43,274 nt of DNA from a bacterium (GTDB lineage: Bacteria; Patescibacteriota; Saccharimonadia; Saccharimonadales; JAUPVS01): positions 1 through 43,274 of the forward strand of contig JAKOXV010000024.1 of assembly GCA_029780855.1 (NCBI GenBank), read 5' to 3'. The notes under the pieces were generated by a model. That model saw nothing but the letters and a program-made list of their open reading frames with translations, searched no databases and was not told the origin of the DNA. This document shows positions 1-10,700 of the stretch, piece by piece. The number at the start of each line of letters is the position of its first letter. Position 1 is the first letter of the stretch. The position numbers and the translations under genes are program-made.

Positions 1-471
1 CCGACTGTATGCCAGGAGGGGAACTACCGGAACTAACGTAAAGAACAAAATAGCCGCATTCGTTACTGCGCGGCCCACACCCATTCGTAGCAGCAACTTT
101 CTAAACAGTACTATGCCGAGCACAAACAAGGCGACGTTTATAAGCCGCATGGCGATAATCTGATACATTTCATTGGTAGTAAACTGACCTACTAACCGAT
201 ACGGAAAGCTCATAAGATAGTGGTGAATGTACGATGGGTCTCGGGTAAGCGTGCTATACATACCGGAATTTGGTGGTTGAGAAAGAAACAAGGGCCCCCA
301 CTGCTTGGCATACAGTCGGATAATACCCACATGATAAGCTTCGTCAAATGCCATCGGAAAGCGAGCAGACACTGCAATCCACACAGACTGAGCAGTGAAC
401 AATAGGATAGTTAGTAGATAGAAAAGGCGACTTTTTATGATTCTATAGGTTTTTGTATATAAGGAGCTCAT
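1..471 (-). CDS. Partial multi-pass membrane protein, ArnT/PMT-like glycosyltransferase family (3' end runs off window)
   Basis: Open minus frame from ATG at 471 to the window edge: MSSLYTKTYRIIKSRLFYLLTILLFTAQSVWIAVSARFPMAFDEAYHVGIIRLYAKQWGP...; N-terminal TM followed by a DEAYH-type motif typical of GT-C glycosyltransferases. Not in the ORF track because no stop lies in the window. Confidence 0.65.
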   Translation of the reverse strand, partial: MSSLYTKTYRIIKSRLFYLLTILLFTAQSVWIAVSARFPMAFDEAYHVGIIRLYAKQWGPLFLSQPPNSGMYSTLTRDPSYIHHYLMSFPYRLVGQFTTNEMYQIIAMRLINVALFVLGIVLFRKLLLRMGVGRAVTNAAILFFTLVPVVPLLAYSR

Positions 472-588
472 GCGTTTGCTCTTATGGTTTCACGTTTAAG
501 TATAGACTAGCCTTAAGTTAAAACAAAAAAAATATTTGAAATGCTTCGCTTCAAGGACTATGCTTATGGTAATAAGCAGAAACGTTTT

Positions 589-1269
589 ATGCCTAACATA
601 TTAGAACTCCGCGATCTTTCCAGAACATACAAATTAGGTGATGAAGTATTGAATGCCCTGGATCATGTTAGTCTTACGGTTGAAAAGGGACAATTCATTG
701 CGATCATTGGACCATCCGGTTCAGGCAAATCTACACTTGCGAACATCATTGGCGGCTTGGATAAGCCCAATAACGGTACGGTGCAGATAGATGGCCAGGA
801 TCTTTCCAAAGTACGCGATAACAAGCTATCTACCTACCGCAATCAACACATTGGCTTTGTATTCCAATCATTCAACCTCCAACCACATAACACCGCTTTA
901 GAGAACGTTATGCTGCCTCTAGTTTTTTCAAAACTTAAACGTTCAGAACGTAAAAAACGGGCAAAGGAATGCCTGGAAGCAGTAGGGCTTGGCGAACGAC
1001 TCAACCACAAACCTGATCAACTTTCTGGTGGTCAACGCCAACGCGTAGCCATTGCCCGAGCACTCGCAAATAATCCCTCAATTATTATTGCGGATGAGCC
1101 GACTGGGAATCTCGATTCAGCCAAAGGTGCCGAAATCATGGACTTACTAAAATCTTTAAGTAAACAGGGAATTACACTAATAGTCATTACGCATGACATG
1201 AACGTAGCTAAACAAGCTCAAAGAGTACTAGAAATGCGTGATGGTAAATTGACGGAACGGCGAGGGTAA
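589..1269 (+). CDS. ABC transporter ATP-binding protein (MacB/LolD-like)
   Basis: Walker A GPSGSGKST, signature LSGGQRQRVAIARAL, Walker B IIIADEPTGNLDS; start chosen at MPNILELRDLSRTY. Confidence 0.95.
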   Translation: MPNILELRDLSRTYKLGDEVLNALDHVSLTVEKGQFIAIIGPSGSGKSTLANIIGGLDKPNNGTVQIDGQDLSKVRDNKLSTYRNQHIGFVFQSFNLQPHNTALENVMLPLVFSKLKRSERKKRAKECLEAVGLGERLNHKPDQLSGGQRQRVAIARALANNPSIIIADEPTGNLDSAKGAEIMDLLKSLSKQGITLIVITHDMNVAKQAQRVLEMRDGKLTERRG

Positions 1270-1276
1270 CTACTTT

Positions 1277-2698
1277 ATGAGGTTCTCAGATTACATTCTA
1301 ATTTCGTTACAAAATATATGGCGTCAAAAACTACGTTCCGCCCTCACCATATTCGCTGTTGTGATCGGCGCAACTTCAGTAACCATAATGCTAGCACTCG
1401 TAACCGGAGCAAAGGGCTTTTTCACGTCTCAATTTGAAGCAAATGGCGTTCTCCAACAGGTTGTTGTTTCGCCAAAAGCAGACATCACGAATTATGACGA
1501 AGCGCAGCACGGTGGCGGTGGAAACTGCGATAGTTGTGTAAAGTTAACCGATATCGTAGCCAACAAGATAGAGGCGTTGCCGCATGCGACCGGCTTGGCC
1601 AGAGTTTTAACATCTGGCTCAGTTGAAGCCATAAAACTTGGAGATAAGAAACTTACCGTTAACCAAGTTAAGGGCTATGATACAAACGGTGTTATAACCA
1701 GAACTATGGTTGCGGGCCGTGATTTGGATGGAAATGATAAAACCGGTGTCATAACAGTCTCTTCAGACTATGCGGACAAACTCGGGTTTAAATCTAATTA
1801 CGGCAGCCTAGTAGGTAAAAAGGTAGACCTCATCACACGCAATTGGTACACCGGCATCGGGGCAGATATACCAAAGCCACAGATGCAGCCAGGAGCTAAT
1901 AATGAGCCAAATAATAAGTCTACCGTTCTCAGCGCTACGGTTGTTGGTGTATCAGATTCTAATTCCGATTCACAGGTTGTACGTGCACCGCTGGACTGGG
2001 TGCATGGTATGAATATGAATCAAATGTGGCAGCCTGATGAAGCGTACAATCAAGCTGCGCAAGAAAAATGCCAACGACGAACACCAGGACCGTGTAATGT
2101 TGAACAAAAGTTGGTACTGGTTTCTCAAGATATGGTTGAACGAAATGGCTATGATAGTTTTGTAGTAAAAGCTGATGCCACTAGCAATACCGCCGGCTTG
2201 GTAACCGAGATCAAAAAGCTAGGCGTAGGGGCCGCTGATGCACAAAGCTACATTCAAAGTCAGATTCAGATATTTAACATAGTCGGTCTAGTACTAGGCG
2301 GTATAGGCGGTATCGCACTTCTTGTAGCAGCGATTGGCGTTATAAACACTATGGTAATGGCAATACTTGAACGTACCCGCGAAATCGGAGTTATGCGAGC
2401 CTGTGGCGCAAAAAGGAGCACGGTTCGCGCACTTTTTACCTTTGAAGCGTCCTTACTAGGATTTTTGGGTGGCATAGTTGGTATTGCAGTAGGATATGGT
2501 TTAACTCGAATTGCAAATGTCTTCATAAATAAACAACTGGCTAGCAATAGCTTCCAGGTTCACAATATCATTGCCCTACCGTTATGGCTGATTGTTACCG
2601 TGATAGCTGCGACCACCGTTATCGGTTTCTTTGCAGGTTTGTATCCAGCTAGTAGAGCCGCTAGGCTGAACCCGGTAGATGCATTGAGATACGAATAA
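1277..2698 (+). CDS. ABC transporter permease (MacB/FtsX family)
   Basis: N-terminal TM, periplasmic-core-like region, C-terminal FtsX-like TMs with ERTREIGVMRACGAKRSTV and PASRAARLNPVDALRYE. Confidence 0.93.
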   Translation: MRFSDYILISLQNIWRQKLRSALTIFAVVIGATSVTIMLALVTGAKGFFTSQFEANGVLQQVVVSPKADITNYDEAQHGGGGNCDSCVKLTDIVANKIEALPHATGLARVLTSGSVEAIKLGDKKLTVNQVKGYDTNGVITRTMVAGRDLDGNDKTGVITVSSDYADKLGFKSNYGSLVGKKVDLITRNWYTGIGADIPKPQMQPGANNEPNNKSTVLSATVVGVSDSNSDSQVVRAPLDWVHGMNMNQMWQPDEAYNQAAQEKCQRRTPGPCNVEQKLVLVSQDMVERNGYDSFVVKADATSNTAGLVTEIKKLGVGAADAQSYIQSQIQIFNIVGLVLGGIGGIALLVAAIGVINTMVMAILERTREIGVMRACGAKRSTVRALFTFEASLLGFLGGIVGIAVGYGLTRIANVFINKQLASNSFQVHNIIALPLWLIVTVIAATTVIGFFAGLYPASRAARLNPVDALRYE

Positions 2699-2700
2699 CA

Positions 2701-3924
2701 CTACTCCCGGCGGAGCGCATCTATTGGATTGATGTGTGCAGCTCGTCGGGAAGGGAAGAATACTACTAGTAGACCGACGATAACCATAAACCCTATCATC
2801 AACGCCACTAACCAAAGTGGCGTAGCGAAAAGCGTAAAGTTTTGGGATACGCCGCGATGGTGGGCATAGTTGTTAAGAATTACATTTAGGACCTTTCCAA
2901 CAATAACTGCACCGATGATTCCAATGATTGCTCCGGCGATGGAGAGTAGTACTGCTTCAAAAATAAATAGCTTACGCATATCACGGTTTCTACCCCCCAA
3001 TGCCATCATCAGACCAATCTCTCGCGTTCGCTCAAGTAGAGATATGGTCAGGGTATTAAACATACCCAGCACAGCAACAATCATGCCAATAGCACCAAAC
3101 CCAACGAGGATAAAGTTAAAGAACTTAAATATTTGGTTTACTTGATCCACCGTGTCAATTGGTGAACTGGTAGCAAAACCAAGGCTCTCAATCTGTCTCC
3201 GCAGCGGGTTAACGTTTTCACTTTTATCTGCCTCTATCTTGATCTGGTTATACACTTTGACACCAGCCACCTGAAACTCAGCGTTAGGCATGAACACTTC
3301 ACTACCAGATCCGGAATCAATTACGCCTATTACCGTGTAGGTATCACTCATCTCTGTTTTGTCTGCACTTCCACTTCTTAGGGGGATCCTAATTTCCAAC
3401 TTTTTATTGATCGCATTTTTGGCGTCTTTAATTCCTATGGATTCAAGCAAACTGTTATTTACTAGCACTGATTTTGTATCGGTTTTCTTCAAAAGTCGCC
3501 CCTTTGAAACACTCAGATTGGACATAACCTGGTAGTTTTCATCCACACCGTACACGATCGTATCTACTTCGCTACCTTGTAACTTTAAACTACCAGGGAA
3601 GGAGTAAGATGCACCGATGGTACCCACGTGCGGTAGGTTCTTTACTTTGTTGAAACTATCTTGATCCAGCTTCAGGATTCTCGAATTGGGAGTAGAGATA
3701 TCAATGGATTTTATTGATTGATTACCAATAATCTGGCTCGTCACTAGGTTTTGCAAACCTAACCCAAAGGATAGAAGAAAGAAAATTGCACCGATTCCAA
3801 TGACTACTCCAAAAATCGTTAAGAACGTTCTGAGCTTCTTATTGACCAGATTTCTAAATGCAATATGGGTCAGCACTCGGAATGAGATGCTTCCTTTTTT
3901 CGCTTTTTTTTCTTGCTCAGCCAT
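2701..3924 (-). CDS. ABC transporter permease (FtsX family)
   Basis: ERTREIGLMMALGGRNRDMRKLFIFEA and C-terminal PSRRAAHINPIDALRRE. Confidence 0.92.
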   Translation of the reverse strand: MAEQEKKAKKGSISFRVLTHIAFRNLVNKKLRTFLTIFGVVIGIGAIFFLLSFGLGLQNLVTSQIIGNQSIKSIDISTPNSRILKLDQDSFNKVKNLPHVGTIGASYSFPGSLKLQGSEVDTIVYGVDENYQVMSNLSVSKGRLLKKTDTKSVLVNNSLLESIGIKDAKNAINKKLEIRIPLRSGSADKTEMSDTYTVIGVIDSGSGSEVFMPNAEFQVAGVKVYNQIKIEADKSENVNPLRRQIESLGFATSSPIDTVDQVNQIFKFFNFILVGFGAIGMIVAVLGMFNTLTISLLERTREIGLMMALGGRNRDMRKLFIFEAVLLSIAGAIIGIIGAVIVGKVLNVILNNYAHHRGVSQNFTLFATPLWLVALMIGFMVIVGLLVVFFPSRRAAHINPIDALRRE

Positions 3925-4717
3925 CTACCTTAACTCCCGTACTCTTCTTTTGTTTAGTTACTGAAAGGCGATCAATTCGGTCCTTCATATCCTGCATTAA
4001 TGCAGCGGTTGTTGACTGTATAGAATCGTGTTTCAGTTCCTCTACCTGTCCGTCAGAAATATGCAGCAGGTGATCGGCGAGCGGGAGGTACTCCATGTTA
4101 TGCGTCACTAGGATAATAGTACGACGGTACTCAGACTGGTATCGTTGCAACAAATCCATAATCATATCGCCGTTCTTACTATCCAAGCTTCCGGTAGGTT
4201 CATCAGCGATCAGAATCATCGGATCGTTAACCACTGCCCGAGCCATAGCAATTCTTTGTTGCTCACCTCCGGATAGTAGAATCGGATATTTTTTCGCATA
4301 ATTCTCCATACCGATGCGTTCCAGTGCAAGTTTAGCGAGGTCATTAGCCTCGGATCGTTTATAGCCAAGAAAATAGAGTGGCATAGAAACATTCTCGATA
4401 ACATTCAAACTATTGACCCAGAAGTTTTGTTGGTACACGATACCGATCCGGTGAGCCCTAAAGCGCGCCAGTTTATCTGGTTTAAACTGGTATACATCTT
4501 CGTCATTAAAGAGGATATTACCTTCTGATGGCCGCTGTAGACCAGTTAGGATGTTTAGGAGTGTCGACTTACCAGAGCCAGAAGGGCCGTATACTATATT
4601 GAAGGTATTGTTCGTAATCGCAAAGTTTACATCTTTTAGAACATGTATGGTTTCATCGCCAACGTGAAACGATTGAAAGATGTTTGTAGCTTTAATGAGG
4701 GTTTTGTTTAAATCCAT
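3917..4717 (-). CDS. ABC transporter ATP-binding protein
   Basis: Start at MDLNKTLIKATNIF; GPSGSGKST, LLSGGEQQRIAMARAV, LIADEPTGSLDS. Confidence 0.93.
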   Translation of the reverse strand: MDLNKTLIKATNIFQSFHVGDETIHVLKDVNFAITNNTFNIVYGPSGSGKSTLLNILTGLQRPSEGNILFNDEDVYQFKPDKLARFRAHRIGIVYQQNFWVNSLNVIENVSMPLYFLGYKRSEANDLAKLALERIGMENYAKKYPILLSGGEQQRIAMARAVVNDPMILIADEPTGSLDSKNGDMIMDLLQRYQSEYRRTIILVTHNMEYLPLADHLLHISDGQVEELKHDSIQSTTAALMQDMKDRIDRLSVTKQKKSTGVKVDG

Positions 4718-4718
4718 A

Positions 4719-7700
4719 CTACAGCCCAAACACCTTTCTGAGCGTATTGATAACAATAGTAAGCACACTATCAGATGCTCGGCCAATAATTGCCGACTGC
4801 GGATCACCGGTGCCGGCGTTACCGGATTTATCTCTTGAAATTGGCTGCACGCTATACACCTTGGACGTCGGTAGGTCAGATACGATAACGATATGCTCAA
4901 AGGACAGCCCAGAGTCTTCGGCAGTTTTGCTGTTAAACACTGTCGCCCCGGAACCCTCAGCATACGCTACTTGGCTTGTTGAAAGTTCATCAGTATGCCA
5001 GGAAACAACAATCTGTCCACGCGCCTCCGCTCCGGTTCCGCGGATTGATGTTTCTACCGAAACATTACTGATCTTTGGCGGGCGAGTATCAAGTGCTGTA
5101 TGGAACGTTTGGCGATCAGACACAGCCAGGTTGCCATCTTTATCTCTAGATTGCGCCAAAACAAAATACTCACTATCGTCTTCAAGGTCCCTAATGACGA
5201 TTTCATGATTGGTAGTCAAATCAGAAGAGAGGGAATCCGTGCCGTTTGTTCCCACCTTACCGTAGGTGATAGTACTGGTGGATGGTACGTTTGTTACCCA
5301 TGACACCTTCTGAGTGCTGGTGGGCTCTCCCGCAACGGGTTGGAAGGTAAAGTTACTTATTTTAGGTCGCGGCGGGGTAGTAAAGGTGTACACATTGCCC
5401 GTATAGGCATTACCCTCGCTATCGTATGACGTCAAGGTATAGAAGTATTTAGCGCCATCGTCCAGTCCCGAGAGGTCCACATTATACGTTGATTCGGATT
5501 TTGATGTGTTCACCGTTTGTATACCACCGTAAGCTTCGCTTTTTCCGAATAGTACGCTCACCTTGTATGCATCACTAGACGTAAACTGAATGGTGACATT
5601 GGATAGACCTACTTTTGGTGTAGTTACCTCTTTAATTGATGGTGCGGGAGAAGTTTTGAACGTGTACTCTTGGCTAGTGCCGATGTTGCCGTCTTCATCG
5701 GTCCATTTAGCAACAAAATAGTAGGTGGTTCCAGCACTGAGGTTATCGAGCTGCACGGTATGGGCACTTACTTGGTCAGATACCGCTACTTCAGCGGAAC
5801 TATACTTACCGCTCGCTGTTCCAAAGGCGATTTTAGAATCACTTCCACGATCAGTACTCCAAGTAATCGTCGCCTTACGAGTCGTAATGCCACCAACCGC
5901 CGGTTCCGATACCAGATTCGCTGGCGAAGTAAACTTACCGGTAGGCAATAAGTGTACAGTTGTACTATCGGCACCACAATTATTGGTACTATCACATGCT
6001 TTTACTTTGTAGTAGTAGGTTTGTTGAGACAATCTGGCGTCTATATACGTGGTGCTGGAACTACTACCAACCAAACTAAAGTTAGTGTTATCGGTAGAAC
6101 GGTAAATCTTGTAAGACGCTATGCCCGCACCAGTATCCGTTGGCTCATCCCACGTTATTGCGAGACGCCAGTTACTGGTTGCTTTTATGGACACGTCGAC
6201 TATGTCGGCATTTCCTGGAATGCCCGGAGCAGGTGTATTGGCAGAGAAATTAATCTGTCCATAGCTTGAGTAATTTATATTTCCCGACTCGTCTTTAGCT
6301 GCGATATAAAACGTATTTGTGCCCGGTTGGGTGGCGTACGGTCCAGCTCCCAAACTCGTAACGCCAGGACTCGTATACGTACAGTTTGTGCTTGATGGCA
6401 CAACATTAACCGTATAGCAGTAGGTAATTGCGTTCACGTTGCCAACGTAGCTAGAAGGAGCCGACCAGCTAAACGCAAAGGCATTGGTCGTGTTAGATGA
6501 AGGCGTGGCGACCACATTTTGCGGCTCACTTGGGGCTCCCGTGGTGTTTATTTTTAGTGTTGCGGTCGTATAGGTAGTTGTAACGTTTCCGGCTTGATCC
6601 CAAGTTCTGAAATAGACCGTATTAACACCTTCAGCGATGTTATTGTAATCCGGCGGATCTACTGTTATGTAGCTTCCATCATTTGTAAGAAGGTCTCCTG
6701 AATCGCCGGTGCCGGTATGACTATCACCGTACCAAGGCGAACCTTCAATCCTATATTGCAAACCTGCTAAACCGGAATTAGGATCGCTTGGTGCTCCCGT
6801 ACCAACCGTTGGCCATGAAAGAGTTATTTGCTTGTCGTTCACAAAGCCCGATGGACCGGAAATGTAGCCCGGGTTAGTTGGTGGCGTGTTATCAAACTTG
6901 AAATCAAACTGGGCAGTTGTAGCGCTCAGATTACCAGCATTGTCAATTGCTTTGATACGTAGGTAATATGAAGAATTGGAAGTGGTTAGCGGTGTTGCAA
7001 TATACCCAGCAGAAGACATATCTACATTCGTTCCCGAAACAATGAACTGACAGTTGCCACCTGTCGCAACCGGACTGTTTCCTAAGAGACCCTTAGTCGT
7101 AGCCGGATCAGCAGTATTATCTGTTCCTAGGTACAAACAATAGCCCTTCACACCGGAATCGGCATCACTGCCAGCTGTCCAGCTAAAGTACGGAGAGCTG
7201 CCGTTAGTCCACGAACTAGCACTAAGCGTCGTACCGCCGGCAGCTTTTAGTGCGGTAATGGAACTTGCATTAGTACTTGGAGCGGTAGTGTCTGAAGTTG
7301 CGGTTGCGTTCACGGAATTCAGAGTGACTCGCTGGTTACCATCACTTTGAAGTATCGCCTGCCACTTCAGCCCGCTAAACGTGACAGGGAAGGTAGCCAT
7401 GTTTGCATTAATAACCGCAGCTGAATTAGCCTCACTAGTATTGTTTGAGGTTACCCACGCTGTACCATTCCAATACTTCCATGTTGTTCCATTGTCATCC
7501 GAAAGTCGGTATATGATTGTGCCGCCATTTGTCGATTCATTAGTAGTAAACCCGTCCCAGTGCCAGACACCGCTCGTCCTTACCGAGCTGGAAGGGGTAA
7601 TGGTCTGTGAAGTCATAGTGTATGGTTTAGTTGTGAATGAGGATCGGGCAGTGTCACTTACTCGGATCTCGTCTAGTGTACCATCAAAGCTGGCTACTGG

Positions 7701-10700
7701 CTTACCATACTCACGACCCCCGTAACCCGAACCGATAATTAATGATTTTGTTGAATCAGGGATAAGTACGTTGGTAGTTGTGGATGCATCTTGAACCCCA
7801 TCAATAAACAGTTTCATAGTAGTCCCATCGTAGGTAGCAGCAACGTGATGCCAGTTTGTATCAAATGAAGCTGTGGAGGATTCAAGATAGGCGTTATTTC
7901 CCCAGCTATAGACCAGACCATCGACATTCGTTGAATAGCCTAATCCAACATATAGTTTGCCTTTGTATGGACTAAAAGATTCTACCTCTTCGATTGTTGA
8001 GGCCCAACCATTATTCAGACCGTTACCACCTATTTTAGTCCAACTACCATCTGCATATTTCCAGACTTCACCGTCGCCTGTACTATTTCCCAAACCAGCG
8101 TAAAGATCACCGTTATATACAGCGAGCGTCTTGACCTTTTCATACGTTCCTGTTGTCCAGCTTGCATTCACATCGTCACCACCGATTTGGGTCCAGTTAG
8201 TTCCGTCGTATTCCCATAGGGTTGCGTCACCTGTCGACGAACCTAGTCCAGCATAAAGCTTGCCGTTAAAGGGCATTAAGCTCTCAATGTCTTCAATCGT
8301 TGCGGTCGCCCCCCAGCTGGTATTTACGGCATCGCCGCCAACTTTTGTCCATATAGTGCCGTCCCATTTCCAGACTTCACCATCTCCCGCACTCCGCCCC
8401 AGACCAGCGTAAAGTTCACCGTTATAAACCGCCATTGCATAGACGTTTTCTGCGTAAGTTGTCCAGCCACTGTTTAAACTATCACCACCGATTTGCGTCC
8501 AGTTAGTACCATCATATCGCCACACTTCTCCATCAGTACTGCTCGCTCCTAAGCCTGCGTAGAGATACCCTCCATAGGCCGCTAATGAATCGACTTCGCC
8601 GTGACGGCTTGCCTGGTTCCAACTGGTATTGAGTCCGTCACCACCCACCTGAGTCCACGTACTTCCATCCCACATCCAAACATCACCATCTTGGTCAGTG
8701 CTAGAGGCAGTGGTTCCAAGCCCCACATAAAGCTTTCCCCCGTAACTAGCCATACTGATAACTTGCTCGTACGTATTAGGAGCCCAGCTATTATTAAGTC
8801 CCTGACCACCGACAATCTGCCAAGAAGTACCATTAAACCGAAATACAAGGGCCGCCCCAGTAGTGTTTCCGGTGCCTGCATAGAGATACCCTCCCTGTGA
8901 TTGCATTACCTGCATGGCACTAATGCCATAAAAGCCCCAGCTATTATTTACATAGTCGCCACCAATTTGCGTCCAGGCTGTACCGTTCCATGTGTACGCC
9001 AATCCGGCACCGGCAGAATCATATGTACCGGCATACAGTGTTCCGCTGTCGTAAAGCAGGGTATTAACTAGGTCTCCTTGATTGGTCGACCAGCCGCCAT
9101 TTAGTCCATCGCCACCAATTTGCGTCCAGGCTGTACCGTTCCACTTCCAGACCTCTCCGTCTCCGTTTCCTGTACCGAGTCCTGCGTAAAGATTGGTGCC
9201 ATCATACGCAAACGCCCCGACTTGTTCATAGGTTGTGTTTGCCCAGCTGCTGTTTACCGCGTCACCGCCGATCCTAGTCCAGGCTGTGCCGTTCCATTCC
9301 CATACTTCTGCATCTCCAGATGAATCGCCGAGCCCAGCGTACAATTTAGTACCAAAATATCTAAGCGACCGGACTGTTTCAAACGTACTATTTGCCCAGC
9401 TGCTGTTTACCGCGTCACCGCCGATCCTCGTCCACGCACTACCGTTCCACTTCCATACTTCCGCGTCGCCGGCACTCGCGCCCAAACTAGCGTACAGGTT
9501 CGTTCCGTCATTAGTTAACGCTGCAACGTCTTCAAAGCTGGTGGTCCAACCACTATTAATACTATCACCGCCTATCTTGCTCCACGCCGTGCCGTTCCAT
9601 TCCCATACCTCCGCGTCGTTGGCGGACGATCCTAGCCCGGCATACAGTTTGCCGCCAAAGTAATCTAAGGACCACACCTCTTCAAAGGTGCTGATGGCCC
9701 ATCCACTATTGATACCATCACCACCTATTTTGCTCCAGTTGCTACCGTTCCACTTCCATACTTCCGCGTCGCCGGCACTAAGTCCTAGCCCGGCGTATAA
9801 GTTTGTTCCATCGGTTGAAAGCGAATAGACCCCCTCAAACGTCTGAGATGCCCAGCTGCTGTTTACCGAAGACGGCCCTCCGCCGATCAAGGTCCAGGTT
9901 GTTCCATCCCACTTCCATACTTCCGCGTCGCCCGTGTCCACACCAATACCGGCATACACATTCGATCCCATTTTGATATATGCATTGACTGACCTTTTTC
10001 CGTTTTGGTCCCAGCCTCCGTTAACATCATTTCCACCCTCTAACGTCCAAGAATTGGCATTTTTATCAGCCAGCTCATAGGTAACTTTTCCCGTTTCATT
10101 GTCATAATACAGCTGATAGTCACCTTTATCGAGTATGCCTTCGCGATGAGACTTGGTCCCTGCAGAAAAATTGTTATTAAATTTCGTCCATGCCTCTAAG
10201 CTATTCTGTTGAGACAACGAGAGAGAAGGGGAGTCAAGAACAGTAACGGAAGACGTTGAGCCATTAAATGCCAGTCCATTATTTAGGTTTGCTGCACCAA
10301 ACGTTCCGTTTGCTACCGTACCGTTATTATTGTTGCCTGAACTATCTGCAGCCGCGGTACCACTAGTTTCATCAAAATGGTACAGCGCCTTTGTATTCGC
10401 ATCGGTAGAGTAGTTTTGTGCTTTCATCCGAGCAGTCGTACCGCTTGTCTCCAGACCCGAATCCAGGCTGTAATTTGCAGGTGTAGTAAAGTCCCAACTA
10501 TTGGTTAGGTCAGAAAGAGCCTGGGTTATTTTGTAGGCGTTTAGCATCATAAAGCCTACCCCTAGTACATAAGCGGCAAGCACTGCGTAATGTACCTTTT
10601 TGTGCCGCTCCCATTCGTGCCACGCCTTATACCAGGCAACCCGACTCATCAGGAAATAATGTGGACGGCTTGCTACATGATGATGAGATAAACGAGCAGT

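Noticed and set aside
9235-9663. 142-aa plus-strand repetitive ORF
   Set aside because: Shadow of the propeller repeats in the giant minus-strand gene.
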